Assembly: GCF_001307155.1 (NCBI RefSeq)
Contig: NZ_CP012830.1
Location: 1,288,501-1,352,500 of the forward strand
Direction of reading: 5' to 3'
Origin: Pseudomonas fluorescens
GTDB lineage: Bacteria; Pseudomonadota; Gammaproteobacteria; Pseudomonadales; Pseudomonadaceae
DNA: 64,000 bases
Shown here: positions 36,579-45,452 of the stretch, piece after piece
Layout: every line of letters begins with the position of its first letter
How positions within the stretch are numbered: position 1 is the stretch's first letter
Position numbers and translations under genes: made by a program
Notes under the pieces: generated by a model
What the model saw: the letters and a program-made list of their open reading frames with translations, nothing else
What the model was told of the DNA's origin: nothing
The model's database searches: none

Positions 36579-37979
36579 ATGGCGGATGAACAACTGCAAC
36601 AGGGCGTACTGAAGCGGGGGCTGAAAAACAGGCATATTCAGCTGATTGCGCTGGGCGGCGCGATTGGTACAGGGCTGTTTCTCGGCTCCGCCGGCGTGCT
36701 CAAATCGGCAGGCCCGTCGATGATCCTCGGCTATGCCATTGCCGGTTTCATCGCCTTTCTGATCATGCGCCAACTGGGAGAGATGATTGTCGAGGAGCCG
36801 GTCGCCGGCTCCTTCAGCCATTTCGCACACAACTACTGGGGTAGTTTTGCCGGCTTCCTGTCCGGCTGGAACTACTGGGTGCTGTATGTGCTGGTGGGCA
36901 TGGCCGAGCTGACCGCCGTTGGCAAATACGTGCAGTTCTGGTGGCCCGAGGTCCCCACCTGGGTCAGCGCGGCGGTGTTCTTCGTACTGGTCAACCTGAT
37001 CAACACGATGAACGTCAAAGTCTTCGGTGAAATGGAGTTCTGGTTCGCCATCATCAAGGTCGTTGCGATCATCGGCATGATCGCCCTCGGCTGTTACATG
37101 CTGGTCAGCGGCACCGGCGGCCCGCAGGCCTCGGTGAGCAACCTGTGGAGCCACGGCGGTTTCTTCCCCAACGGCACCAACGGTTTGCTGATGGCGATGG
37201 CGTTCATCATGTTCTCCTTTGGCGGCCTGGAACTGGTCGGCATTACCGCCGCTGAAGCCAGCGAGCCGAGGAAAGTCATTCCCAAGGCGATCAACCAGGT
37301 GGTTTACCGCGTATTGATCTTCTACGTTGGCGCACTCACCGTGCTGCTGTCGCTGTACCCATGGGATCAACTGCTTCAGACACTGGGCGCTTCCGGCGAT
37401 GCCTACAGCGGCAGTCCGTTTGTGCAGATTTTCGCCTTGATCGGCAGCAACACCGCAGCGCAAATCCTCAATTTCGTGGTGTTGACCGCGGCGCTCTCGG
37501 TCTACAACAGCGGCGTCTACTGCAACAGCCGCATGCTCTACGGCCTGGCAGAACAAGGCGACGCACCGAAGTCGCTGATGAAGCTGAACAAACAGGGCGT
37601 ACCGTTACGGGCGCTGGGTATCTCGGCGCTGATCACTATGTTGTGCGTGGTAGTCAACTACGTCGCCCCGAATGAAGCGCTTGAGTTGCTGTTCGCGCTG
37701 GTGGTCGCTTCGTTGATGATCAACTGGGCGATGATCAGCCTGACGCACCTGAAGTTTCGCAAAGCCATGGGCCAACGCGGCATCGTTCCGGGCTTCAAGG
37801 CGTTCTGGTCGCCGTACACCAATTACCTGTGCCTGGCGTTCATGGCCATGATCATCTATGTGATGTTGTTGATTCCCGGGGTGCGTGCGTCGGTCTACGC
37901 GATCCCGGTCTGGGTGCTGATCCTGTTCGTGTTCTACCGGATTCGGGTTGCACGGACTCGCGCGTTGTCGGTCGCTTAA
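36579..37979 (+). CDS. aroP: Aromatic amino acid permease
   Basis: A 466-residue APC-family transporter with twelve helices. It follows E. coli AroP closely: LKRGLKNRHIQLIALGGAIG, GWNYWVLYVLVGMAELTAVG and FGEMEFWFAIIKVVAIIGM. Uptake of tryptophan, phenylalanine and tyrosine is the expected role, and its place between antC and kynA suits supply of tryptophan to the pathway. It starts 77 bases after antC with AGAAGG upstream, and could be part of the ant transcript or have its own promoter. Confidence 0.88.
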   Translation: MADEQLQQGVLKRGLKNRHIQLIALGGAIGTGLFLGSAGVLKSAGPSMILGYAIAGFIAFLIMRQLGEMIVEEPVAGSFSHFAHNYWGSFAGFLSGWNYWVLYVLVGMAELTAVGKYVQFWWPEVPTWVSAAVFFVLVNLINTMNVKVFGEMEFWFAIIKVVAIIGMIALGCYMLVSGTGGPQASVSNLWSHGGFFPNGTNGLLMAMAFIMFSFGGLELVGITAAEASEPRKVIPKAINQVVYRVLIFYVGALTVLLSLYPWDQLLQTLGASGDAYSGSPFVQIFALIGSNTAAQILNFVVLTAALSVYNSGVYCNSRMLYGLAEQGDAPKSLMKLNKQGVPLRALGISALITMLCVVVNYVAPNEALELLFALVVASLMINWAMISLTHLKFRKAMGQRGIVPGFKAFWSPYTNYLCLAFMAMIIYVMLLIPGVRASVYAIPVWVLILFVFYRIRVARTRALSVA

Positions 37980-38001
37980 TAGCCTTCAGCCAGTCGACAA
38001 A

Positions 38002-38036
38002 AAGCCCCGGCATTCGATAAATGCCGGGGCTTTTTT
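38002..38036. terminator. Bidirectional terminator between aroP and kynA
   Basis: AAGCCCCGGCAT (38002-38013) and ATGCCGGGGCTT (38021-38032) form a perfect 12-base stem with a seven-base loop, then six T on the plus strand and a run of A before it. The two convergent genes end on either side. Confidence 0.95.
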
Positions 38037-38046
38037 GTATCTCGGG

Positions 38047-38913
38047 TCAGAGGGTCGAACGCACGCGCCACAACTCCGGGAACAGAACGGTATCGAGCAT
38101 CTTGCGCAGATAACCCACACCTTCAGTGCCGCCGGTACCCGGTTGGAAGCCGATGATCCGCTCAACCGTGGTGACATGGCGGAAGCGCCATTGACGGAAC
38201 GAGTCTTCAAGGTCGATCAGTTTCTCCGCCAACTGGTACAGATCCCAATACCGCGAAGGGTCGGTGTAGACCACACGCCAGGCGGCTTCGACCGAGGCGT
38301 CATAAGCGGTCGGGCTGGCCGGATCGCGCTCGAAGCGCTGCGGATCAATCGCCAACCCGGCACTGACCATCAACCGAATCGACTCGTCATACAGCGACGG
38401 CGTGGCAATCGCCTTTTCCAGCTCCGCCAACAGTTCCGGCCGGTGGGCATGCGGACGCAACAGCGTTGCACTCTTGTTGCCGAGGATGAATTCGATCTCG
38501 CGGTACTGGAACGACTGGAAGCCCGATGACTGGCCCAGAAACGGCCGGATCGCGTGGTATTCGGTCGGAGTCATAGTCGCCAACACCGTCCAGGCATGCA
38601 CCAGTTGATCGAAGATCCGCGAGACCCGCGCCAGCATCTTGAACGCCGGCGGCAACTCGCCCAGCCTGACATGCTCACGAGCCGCCTTGAGCTCGTGCAG
38701 CATCAGCTTCATCCACAGCTCGGACGTCTGATGCTGGATGATGAACAGCATCTCGTTATGGTCCGGCGACAAGGGGTGCTGGGCACTGAGAATCTTCCCC
38801 AGGTCCAGGTAATCGCCGTAGCTCATGGAGTCGGAAAAATTCAGCTCGGCGTTATGCCATTCTTCTGGCGGGTTTGAAGGTGACTGATCTGAAGAATAGG
38901 GACATTGGCTCAT
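38047..38913 (-). CDS. kynA: Tryptophan 2,3-dioxygenase
   Basis: A 288-residue haem enzyme that opens tryptophan to N-formylkynurenine. The family signature is clear: [45 protein letters not shown]-like [18 protein letters not shown] and the C-terminal [22 protein letters not shown]. The initiator overlaps the kynB stop in ATGA, so kynB and kynA are translated together, kynB first. Confidence 0.97.
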   Translation of the reverse strand: MSQCPYSSDQSPSNPPEEWHNAELNFSDSMSYGDYLDLGKILSAQHPLSPDHNEMLFIIQHQTSELWMKLMLHELKAAREHVRLGELPPAFKMLARVSRIFDQLVHAWTVLATMTPTEYHAIRPFLGQSSGFQSFQYREIEFILGNKSATLLRPHAHRPELLAELEKAIATPSLYDESIRLMVSAGLAIDPQRFERDPASPTAYDASVEAAWRVVYTDPSRYWDLYQLAEKLIDLEDSFRQWRFRHVTTVERIIGFQPGTGGTEGVGYLRKMLDTVLFPELWRVRSTL

Positions 38914-39575
38914 TGAGCAGGCTCCTCAAGTGGCGGTTTGTTCAGTGGACGCAAAATAGCCCTGACCGGACTGGCGTCCAGGTTGGCAAACCGCAGCGGC
39001 AGCGCAATCAGTTCATAGTCGCCTTCCGGCACGTCATCGAGCACGATGCCTTCGAGAATCGCCATGCCATGGCGGGCCACTGCGTTGTGCGAATCCATGG
39101 TCTTGGACTGTTGAGGGTCCAGCGACGGTGTATCGATACCGATCAGCCGCACGCCAAGGCTCGACAGCAGGTCGACAGTTTCCTTGGCCACAGCGGTGAA
39201 GTCAGGATCCCAGGCCGTCAACGGCGCCTGTTGATAAGTGCGCAGCAAGACGCGCTCGGGCAGATCGGCAAGGCGCCCCTCCAGTTGCTCCGGCTGAACC
39301 AACCGACCGCTGTCCAGACAATGCAAGACGCGACACGGACCGATGTAGACATCCAGCGATACATCGCCGATGGCCGCGCCGTCAGCGCTGTAATGCAGTG
39401 GCGCATCGACATGGGCGCCAGTGTGGGGAGACAGGGTGATGCGACCGACATTCACCGGGCACTCGGGGCCGAAGGTCCAGACGCGCTCTTCCTGAAACGG
39501 CGTATCACCCGGCCACGTCGGTGTTGCGGTGCTCAAGGGCGGGCTGATATCCCACCACGACATTGTTTTTTTCAT
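38910..39575 (-). CDS. kynB: Kynurenine formamidase (cyclase-type)
   Basis: A 221-residue metal-dependent hydrolase that removes formate from N-formylkynurenine. The metal motif [12 protein letters not shown] is complete, with [20 protein letters not shown] at the start and a late HNAVARHG histidine. ATG 39573-39575 fits the KynB family; the longer frame to 39668 adds a non-conserved stretch. The kynB-kynA pair is separated from kynU by the ant genes, unlike the compact P. aeruginosa kynBU arrangement. Confidence 0.96.
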   Translation of the reverse strand: MKKTMSWWDISPPLSTATPTWPGDTPFQEERVWTFGPECPVNVGRITLSPHTGAHVDAPLHYSADGAAIGDVSLDVYIGPCRVLHCLDSGRLVQPEQLEGRLADLPERVLLRTYQQAPLTAWDPDFTAVAKETVDLLSSLGVRLIGIDTPSLDPQQSKTMDSHNAVARHGMAILEGIVLDDVPEGDYELIALPLRFANLDASPVRAILRPLNKPPLEEPAQ

Positions 39576-39855
39576 TGCATAGCTCTCGGCAACTCTCGCG
39601 TGAATGATACGAGTGATGCCTGTGAAGATTCTTGCGAAATCCGTCGGGAACGCCCAAATGTTTCGCACTTAATGCCAAGAATTTGAAGTTTAGCGGATGG
39701 AAATTTCAATGCGCGAATCGGACTCCCGGATGTCCGCTTGAGCGGGTTTGCTCAATAGCGCGTTTCTGGACAGCTGAGTGTCGAGCACAGACAACTGACT
39801 CCGTGTCGGGCGCTATAGGGTGCGACTTCAGTCCTGCCTAACGCTCGGAGTCAGC
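39576..39855. promoter_or_regulatory. kynB / cupin divergent region
   Basis: These 280 bases contain AT-rich stretches (around 39655-39715) suited to the kynBA promoter and an Lrp-type (KynR) site, and a shorter segment before the cupin gene with GGAG at 39847-39850. No gene, REP element or clear operator was found. Confidence 0.45.
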
Positions 39856-40200
39856 ATGTCCAAACCCATTACCGTTCTTCGCGATACCCATCCACTGCCG
39901 GTGCTTGATGCCTGCAAATGGGAGAAACTCGAAGGTGACCCGCACACCGTCAACCTCAACGCCTACACCAGCGAAGACGGCAGCAAGATCATGGGCACCT
40001 GGATCTGCACACCGGGCAAGTGGTACGTGGAGTATGTGAAGTGGGAATACTGCCACTTCCAGGAAGGCTACTGCGTGATCACCCCGGACGGCATGGAACC
40101 GATCCATCTGCGCGCGGGCGATATTTTCGTCATTGAGCCGGGCATGAAAGGTACGTGGGAAGTGGTCGAGACCGTACGCAAGTACTTCGTTTTCGCCTGA
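39856..40200 (+). CDS. Cupin domain protein
   Basis: A 114-residue single-domain cupin of the DUF861/cupin_3 kind. The pattern GTWICTPGKWYVEY, then CHFQEGYCVITPDG and GDIFVIEPGMKGTWEV is the beta-barrel of this group. The usual histidine metal ligands are mostly absent, as in other cupin_3 proteins, so enzymatic activity is doubtful. It is divergent from kynB. The function is unknown. Confidence 0.85.
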   Translation: MSKPITVLRDTHPLPVLDACKWEKLEGDPHTVNLNAYTSEDGSKIMGTWICTPGKWYVEYVKWEYCHFQEGYCVITPDGMEPIHLRAGDIFVIEPGMKGTWEVVETVRKYFVFA

Positions 40201-40215
40201 TTCTGCAATAAAAAA

Positions 40216-40244
40216 CCGAGAGCCCACCCGACGTGGGCTCTCGG
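40216..40244 (-). terminator. Terminator on the minus strand (end of the mmsAB transcript)
   Basis: CCGAGAGCCCAC and GTGGGCTCTCGG form a perfect 12-base stem with a five-base loop. A run of A sits on its left (40210-40215), which is the T-run of the minus strand, while no T-run follows on the plus strand. It therefore best ends the leftward mmsA-mmsB message, though the stem may also halt the cupin transcript. Confidence 0.8.
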
Positions 40245-40286
40245 AAAGTATCGACGGATTACGCCATATTTATGGCGAGCGCGGCG

Positions 40287-40435
40287 TTTGTGGCGAGGGA
40301 GCTTGCTCCCGCTGGTTCGCGAAGCGGACCCATGAGGCCAATGCGACTTGTCAGATACGCCGCGTGTTCAGGATTGACGACTGCTTCGCAGCCGAGCGGG
40401 GCGTTGCGGCGTTCCGACAAGCTCCCTCGCCACAG
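40287..40435. repeat. REPIN between the cupin gene and mmsB
   Basis: TTGTGGCGAGGGAGCTTGCT at the left end and CAAGCTCCCTCGCCACAG at the right end are inverted. Inner motifs (GGGCGTTGCGGCGTTCCGAC) match the REPIN at 25347. Confidence 0.88.
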
Positions 40436-40449
40436 TCCCGCCCCCCCTA

Positions 40450-41334
40450 TCAGGGTTTGCGATAGCTGTTGATGATTGCCGAGAAATCCTTGCCGCCTTC
40501 GCCACGCTGACTCATCGCCTGATACAGCTGCTGAGCCACCGCGCCGAGCATCACCGGTTGATGCGCCTGACGTGCAGCTTCAGTCGCCAGCCCCAGGTCC
40601 TTGAGCATCAATTCGGCACCAAAACCACCGGTATAACCACGCGACGCCGGTGCTGTTTCGACGATACCCGGCCACGGGTTGTACATCTCCGAACTCCAGC
40701 AACGACCGGTCGAACTGTTGATGATCCCCGCCAGCACCTGAGTGTCGATGCCCAGCGCATCACCAAGGGCCATCGCTTCGCTGACGCCGACCATGGAAAT
40801 AGCCAACAACAGATTGTTGCAGATCTTGGCGATTTGCCCGGTGCCGACTTCACCGCAATGCACAATGTTGCGGCCCATCTGCGCCAGTACCGGTTGCAGG
40901 GTGGCGAACAATTCCGGCGTGGCGCCGACCATGAAGGTCAGCGTCCCGGCCGCAGCGCCACCGGTGCCGCCGGAAACCGGCGCATCCGCCATGGCCACAC
41001 CTTGCTTGGCCGCCGCCGCGGCGACATCGCGGGCGGTCTGCGGGTCGATGGTGCTGCAATCCACGGCGGGAACGCCCTTGGCGATCCCGGCCAGCACGCC
41101 ATCTTCACCCAGCCAGACGCTACGCACGTGGACAGCGGCCGGCAGCATGGTAATCACCAGTTCTGCGCCTTGGGCTGCCTCACGCGCCGTGGCGCTGATA
41201 GTGCCGCCCAGTTGCGCCAGTTCTGCGAGTACGGCTTTGTTCAGGTCGACCAGGTTCAGCGAATGGCCAGCCTTGATCAGGTTGCGCGCCATCGGCGCGC
41301 CCATGTTGCCGAGACCGATAAAAGCGATTTTCAT
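40450..41334 (-). CDS. mmsB: 3-hydroxyisobutyrate dehydrogenase
   Basis: A 294-residue NAD-dependent beta-hydroxyacid dehydrogenase. The nucleotide loop is IGLGNMGAPMARNLIKAG, the substrate motif DAPVSGGTGGAAAGTL and the lysine region GTGQIAKICNNLLL. It oxidises 3-hydroxyisobutyrate in valine breakdown. It follows mmsA by ten bases in the same operon, the usual mmsA-mmsB order. Confidence 0.95.
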   Translation of the reverse strand: MKIAFIGLGNMGAPMARNLIKAGHSLNLVDLNKAVLAELAQLGGTISATAREAAQGAELVITMLPAAVHVRSVWLGEDGVLAGIAKGVPAVDCSTIDPQTARDVAAAAAKQGVAMADAPVSGGTGGAAAGTLTFMVGATPELFATLQPVLAQMGRNIVHCGEVGTGQIAKICNNLLLAISMVGVSEAMALGDALGIDTQVLAGIINSSTGRCWSSEMYNPWPGIVETAPASRGYTGGFGAELMLKDLGLATEAARQAHQPVMLGAVAQQLYQAMSQRGEGGKDFSAIINSYRKP

Positions 41335-41344
41335 GTCCGGCTCC

Positions 41345-42868
41345 TTAACGCAAATTGATGGTTGTGTTCACACCGTCATTGACGCTGTCATCGTCGAACC
41401 AGCGACTGGTGACGGTCTTGGTTTGAGTGTAGAACTGCACCACTTGCTTGCCATACGGACCGAGGTCGCCAAGCTTGGAACCGCGCGAGCCGGTGAAGCT
41501 GAAGAACGGAACCGGCACCGGGATCGGGATGTTGATGCCAACCTGACCGACGTCGATTTCGTTCTGAAATTTACGCGCCGCGGCGCCGCTCTGGGTGAAC
41601 AGGCCGGTGCCGTTACCGAACGGGTTGGCGTTGACCAGCGCAATAGCCTGATCGAGGGTGTCGACTTCCAGCACCACCAGCACCGGACCGAAGATTTCCT
41701 GAGTGTAGATCTGCATGTCGGTGGTCACCCCGGAGAACAGGGTCGGGCCGACAAAGTTGCCTTTTTCGTACCCGGGGACGGTGATATCACGACCATCGAG
41801 CTCCAGTTTTGCGCCTTCCTTGATGCCGCTTTCGATCAGATCAAGAATCCGCGCCTTGGCCCGTTTCGAAATCACCGGACCAACGTCAGTGCCCGGCTCG
41901 CTGCCGGCATTCACTTTGAGTTTTTGCGCCAATGCCTTGAGGTCTGGCAGCCACTGCTTGGCCGCGCCCACCAGCACCACCACCGAGGTGGCCATGCAAC
42001 GTTGACCGGCAGCGCCGAAACCGGCACCGACCAGCGCATTGAGAGCTTGCTCACGATTGGCATCGGGCAGTACCACCGCGTGGTTCTTGGCGCCCATCAT
42101 CGATTGCACGCGTTTGCCGTGTTTGCCGGCCAGGTCGTAGACGTGAGTACCGACTGCCGTCGAACCGACGAACGATACGGCCTTGATGTCTTTGTGGGTG
42201 CAGAGCGCGTCCACCACATCCTTGCCGCCGTGAACCACGTTGAGCACGCCGGCTGGAATGCCCGCCTCGATGGCCAGTTCCACCAGCAGCATGGTCGACA
42301 TCGGGTCCTGTTCGGACGGTTTGAGCACAAAGGTGTTGCCGCAGGCGATAGCCATCGGGAACATCCACAGCGGGATCATCGCCGGGAAGTTGAACGGCGT
42401 GATACCGGCGCAGACACCGATCGGTTGGCGCAGGGTGTAGGTATCAACACCGCCCGCGACGTTTTCAGCGAATTCGCCCATTTGCAGGCTGCCGATGGAG
42501 CACGCATGCTCGACCACTTCCAGGCCACGGAAAATATCGCCTTCAGCGTCGGCAATGGTTTTGCCCTGCTCGGCGCTGAGGACCACGGCGATGCGCTTGG
42601 AGTGCTCGCGAATCAATGCCTGAAGCTTGAGCATGATGCGCATCCGCGCGCCAATCGGTGTCAGCTTCCAGGTCTGGAAGGCACGATGAGCGGCGCTGAT
42701 CGCGGCGTCGACTTCCGCAGGCGTAGCGAACGGTACTTTAGCCAGCACTTGCTGGGTTGCCGGATTGACGATGTCGTGCCATTCGGTGGTCTGGGACTCG
42801 ACCCATTGGCCGTCGATCAACAGCTTGACCTTTTGCACAGTGGTTTCTGGCGTGAGCGATGCGTTCAT
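41345..42868 (-). CDS. mmsA: Methylmalonate-semialdehyde dehydrogenase (CoA-acylating)
   Basis: A 507-residue aldehyde dehydrogenase of the MmsA type. The catalytic cysteine lies in [11 protein letters not shown], and [20 protein letters not shown] is characteristic of the CoA-acylating MmsA subgroup. It converts methylmalonate semialdehyde to propionyl-CoA in valine and pyrimidine catabolism. It is divergent from a LysR gene, the probable regulator. Confidence 0.96.
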   Translation of the reverse strand: MNASLTPETTVQKVKLLIDGQWVESQTTEWHDIVNPATQQVLAKVPFATPAEVDAAISAAHRAFQTWKLTPIGARMRIMLKLQALIREHSKRIAVVLSAEQGKTIADAEGDIFRGLEVVEHACSIGSLQMGEFAENVAGGVDTYTLRQPIGVCAGITPFNFPAMIPLWMFPMAIACGNTFVLKPSEQDPMSTMLLVELAIEAGIPAGVLNVVHGGKDVVDALCTHKDIKAVSFVGSTAVGTHVYDLAGKHGKRVQSMMGAKNHAVVLPDANREQALNALVGAGFGAAGQRCMATSVVVLVGAAKQWLPDLKALAQKLKVNAGSEPGTDVGPVISKRAKARILDLIESGIKEGAKLELDGRDITVPGYEKGNFVGPTLFSGVTTDMQIYTQEIFGPVLVVLEVDTLDQAIALVNANPFGNGTGLFTQSGAAARKFQNEIDVGQVGINIPIPVPVPFFSFTGSRGSKLGDLGPYGKQVVQFYTQTKTVTSRWFDDDSVNDGVNTTINLR

Positions 42869-43018
42869 GACGGTCTCCTGGACTTGTTGTTATGCAGGGA
42901 GCCAAGGCGAGAAAAGTCGCCTTGTGATGAGGCGTGTGTCGCGAATTGGTTGTCGGACTGTTTTTGGAGTATAGATGTGCAAACTTCTAATAAGAACGCA
43001 CATAAAATCCGGTCCAAC

Positions 43019-43966
43019 ATGCAAAAAAACATCACATCGTTAGGCTCGTTGAACTGGGACGACCTGAAGTTTTTCCTCGAGGTCGCCCGTACCCGCAAGG
43101 CCAGCAGCGCCGCCAAACGCCTGGCCGTGGATTACACCACCGTGTCACGGCGGATCAGTTCGCTGGAAGGTGCATTGGGGACATTGTTGTTCGAAAAATC
43201 ACGGACCAATGGCTTTGTATTGACCGCCGAAGGCCAGCGTTTGCTGGGTTATGCCGAATCCATAGAAAGCACACTGCACATGGCGTGCGAGCAGGTGTCC
43301 GGCTCGGGCGTGGCGTTATCCGGCCATGTGCGGATGGGCTGCACCGAGGGTTTCGGGAGTTTTTTCATCACCCCGCAGCTCAGCCACTTCGTCGATGCCT
43401 ATCCGGCGATTTCGGTGGATATCCTGCCGCTGCCGCACTTCATCAGCTTGTCCAAGCGCGAGGCAGATATTGTCATCGCCCTGGAACGCCCGGAACACGG
43501 CCCTTACGTCTGCTGCAAACTCTGCGACTACCGTTTGCAGCTGTACGCGACCCAGGATTACCTCGACCAACACCCGCCCATCCGCCGCCCGGCAGATTTG
43601 GGCAAGCATCAGTTCATCAGTTATGTCGACGATCTGGCATTCAGCTCGGAGCTGCTGTACCTGGCCAATGTACTGCCCGGCGCCAGCGCCAACCTGCGCA
43701 GCACCAGCGTGATTGCGCAATTCGTGGCCGCGCAGCAAGGCCGCTCGCTGGCGATTCTGCCGTGCTTCCTGGCGGCCCAGGATCCACGACTGCTGCCGGT
43801 GCTGCCGGAGGAAATCAACATCACCCGGCAATTCTGGATGTACTGCCGCGAGGACCTGCGCAAGCTCAAGCGGATTACTTTGCTCTGGGACTACATCCGC
43901 GCCGTGACCGAGCAGAATCAGGCACTATTGATGGGTGAAACCCGAACGATGCACTTCGCCGACTGA
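43019..43966 (+). CDS. LysR family regulator divergent from mmsA
   Basis: A 315-residue LysR regulator with the DNA-binding domain at residues 12-70 (NWDDLKFFLEVARTRKASSAAK) and an effector domain. ATG 43019 is the family-like start; the open frame continues upstream only because the antisense frame of mmsAB lacks stops. It is 150 bases from mmsA, so control of mmsAB is likely. P. aeruginosa uses an AraC protein (MmsR) in this place. The last 73 bases are repeated, with changes, at 44869-44941. Confidence 0.88.
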   Translation: MQKNITSLGSLNWDDLKFFLEVARTRKASSAAKRLAVDYTTVSRRISSLEGALGTLLFEKSRTNGFVLTAEGQRLLGYAESIESTLHMACEQVSGSGVALSGHVRMGCTEGFGSFFITPQLSHFVDAYPAISVDILPLPHFISLSKREADIVIALERPEHGPYVCCKLCDYRLQLYATQDYLDQHPPIRRPADLGKHQFISYVDDLAFSSELLYLANVLPGASANLRSTSVIAQFVAAQQGRSLAILPCFLAAQDPRLLPVLPEEINITRQFWMYCREDLRKLKRITLLWDYIRAVTEQNQALLMGETRTMHFAD

Positions 43967-44256
43967 CAGCCCTTCAAGGAATCAGGTAGCGGCGTCGTAA
44001 CGAGGTCAGCAGGCCTTTGCCAAGGTTTTGTGACAGGGATTGGTACGCAACTTGTGACATCGAAGGGCATTGGCAGGTGCCTTTGGGGGTATGGGACTCG
44101 TTCACGCAAGCTGCAAATGTCGCTCCCTTCACCTAACGTCCAGATGATAATCTCACGCCTCAATGTGCGGTTTATACTGGCACGATCAGCATGCTTCAAA
44201 TGCCCGCCGGGTGCATTTTCAGTACTCCTGGGGCAGTAAAACAAGGACGTAAACAC
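43967..44256. other. Intergenic region before the histidine phosphatase
   Basis: These 290 bases carry no gene. They belong to the piece that lies between the two copies of the LysR 3' end and are less GC-rich than the neighbouring genes. AAGGACG precedes the phosphatase ATG. Confidence 0.5.
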
Positions 44257-44820
44257 ATGAGCAGGGAGATCATCCTGATGCGCCATGGGCAGCCGAATCT
44301 GGCCGTGACCAACAAGGTTTCAGCGCTTGATATGAAACGCTGGATCGAGCAATACAATCTATCCGAAATCATCAACCAGCCCGCCCCAGAGGCGAGTGTG
44401 CAACTGGCCGCTACCGCCCAAGTGATTGTATCGAGCAGTGCGCCTCGGGCTCTGACATCCGTTCGGGCGTTGGGCCTTCAGCCCACCCTGGTAGACGCGA
44501 TTTTCTGCGAGGCGCAGCTGCCCCATGGCCGCTGGACACTGCCGCGTCTTTCACCGTTTACATGGGCATTTATCCTTCGAGTCTCATGGTTATGCGGCTT
44601 CTCAGGGACGGTCGAGTCTTTCCGTCAGGCCAAGATTCGGGCCAACGAGGCCGCTCAACAACTTCGATCCCTTGCGAGCGCAGGCCCGGTCCTGTTGCTC
44701 GGTCATGGAGTCATGAATCGAATGATCGCCAAGCAGTTGGAGGCTGCCGGATGGACTCGCCAGAAACGCAATGGCAACCGTTACTGGAGCGCAATGGTCT
44801 ATCGAATGAATCAGAGTTAA
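44257..44820 (+). CDS. Histidine phosphatase family protein
   Basis: A 187-residue phosphoglycerate-mutase-like protein. The catalytic motif is EIILMRHGQPN (histidine at residue 10) and the second active-site histidine is in LLLGHGVMNRM. It has no signal peptide or helix. The SixA and GpmB-type groups are relatives, but the substrate is not evident. The gene sits inside a segment bounded by two copies of the end of the LysR gene and so seems to be a recent passenger. ATG 44257 has AAGGACG upstream. Confidence 0.82.
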   Translation: MSREIILMRHGQPNLAVTNKVSALDMKRWIEQYNLSEIINQPAPEASVQLAATAQVIVSSSAPRALTSVRALGLQPTLVDAIFCEAQLPHGRWTLPRLSPFTWAFILRVSWLCGFSGTVESFRQAKIRANEAAQQLRSLASAGPVLLLGHGVMNRMIAKQLEAAGWTRQKRNGNRYWSAMVYRMNQS

Positions 44821-44868
44821 GGCACGTCGATAGAAACCGGGACACACCCGGCTTATGACATGCAAATG

Positions 44869-44941
44869 CATCCGTGAAGTGACTGAGCAGAATCAAGCGC
44901 TATTGATGGGGGAAACCCGCACGAAGCACTTTGCCGACTAG
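44869..44941 (+). pseudogene. Relic of the LysR gene 3' end
   Basis: These bases align without gaps to the end of the LysR gene at 43894-43966, at about 85 percent identity by eye, and encode VTEQNQALLMGETRTKHFAD then TAG. Only about the last 24 codons are present. The relic stop (44939-44941) overlaps the convergent yfiB stop by two bases, which suggests that this was the original junction between LysR and yfiB. Confidence 0.85.
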
Positions 44942-45447
44942 TCCGCGATCACCACAATCGATACCCGGCGATTCTCGGTGCGTCCGGCGGTGGTGGTGTT
45001 GGATGCCACCGGCTCGGCGCTGCCAAGGCCGCGCAGTCGAATGTTCTCCTCGCGCAGGCCAACGCTGGTCAGCACCGCGCCGACACTCTTGGCGCGGCGA
45101 AGGGAAAGTTGCTCGTTATAGGCCTCTTTACCCGACCCGTCGGTGTGACCATCGACCCGCACGCGCTCAATGCCGGCACCGTGCAATGCCTTACCGATTC
45201 GCTCAACGATTTCGGTGCTTTGCGGGTTCAAGTGATCAACGTCGCTGCCAAACAACACCTTGCCCGACAAACCGAAGGCCCAGCCCTCCTCGGTCAATTC
45301 GAAACCCTGCTGTTTAAGCACCACGATCTGCGCCGGACTGAGGCCTTTTTGCGGCGCGGTCTGGCAACCGCTCACTGCCAGCACGGCCATGAGCAAGGTA
45401 AAGGTAAAGGTAAAGAATCGCAGGGAACGCTGGGTCAGTGAAAACAA
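44938..45447 (-). CDS. yfiB: OmpA-family outer-membrane lipoprotein YfiB
   Basis: A 169-residue lipoprotein with lipobox LAVSGC (C28) and a C-terminal OmpA peptidoglycan-binding domain (VRVDGHTDGSG, then NEQLSLRRAKSVGAVL). In P. aeruginosa YfiB pulls YfiR away from YfiN and so raises c-di-GMP. It follows yfiN by five bases and is the last gene of the operon. Its stop overlaps the LysR relic. Confidence 0.94.
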   Translation of the reverse strand: MFSLTQRSLRFFTFTFTLLMAVLAVSGCQTAPQKGLSPAQIVVLKQQGFELTEEGWAFGLSGKVLFGSDVDHLNPQSTEIVERIGKALHGAGIERVRVDGHTDGSGKEAYNEQLSLRRAKSVGAVLTSVGLREENIRLRGLGSAEPVASNTTTAGRTENRRVSIVVIAD

Positions 45448-45452
45448 GGCTG

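Noticed and set aside
40742..43018. A 759-codon open stretch on the plus strand, opposite mmsB and mmsA, in frame with the LysR gene
   Set aside because: It is the antisense frame of two real genes with strong codon bias in GC-rich DNA; its translation has no recognisable domain until the LysR protein begins at 43019.
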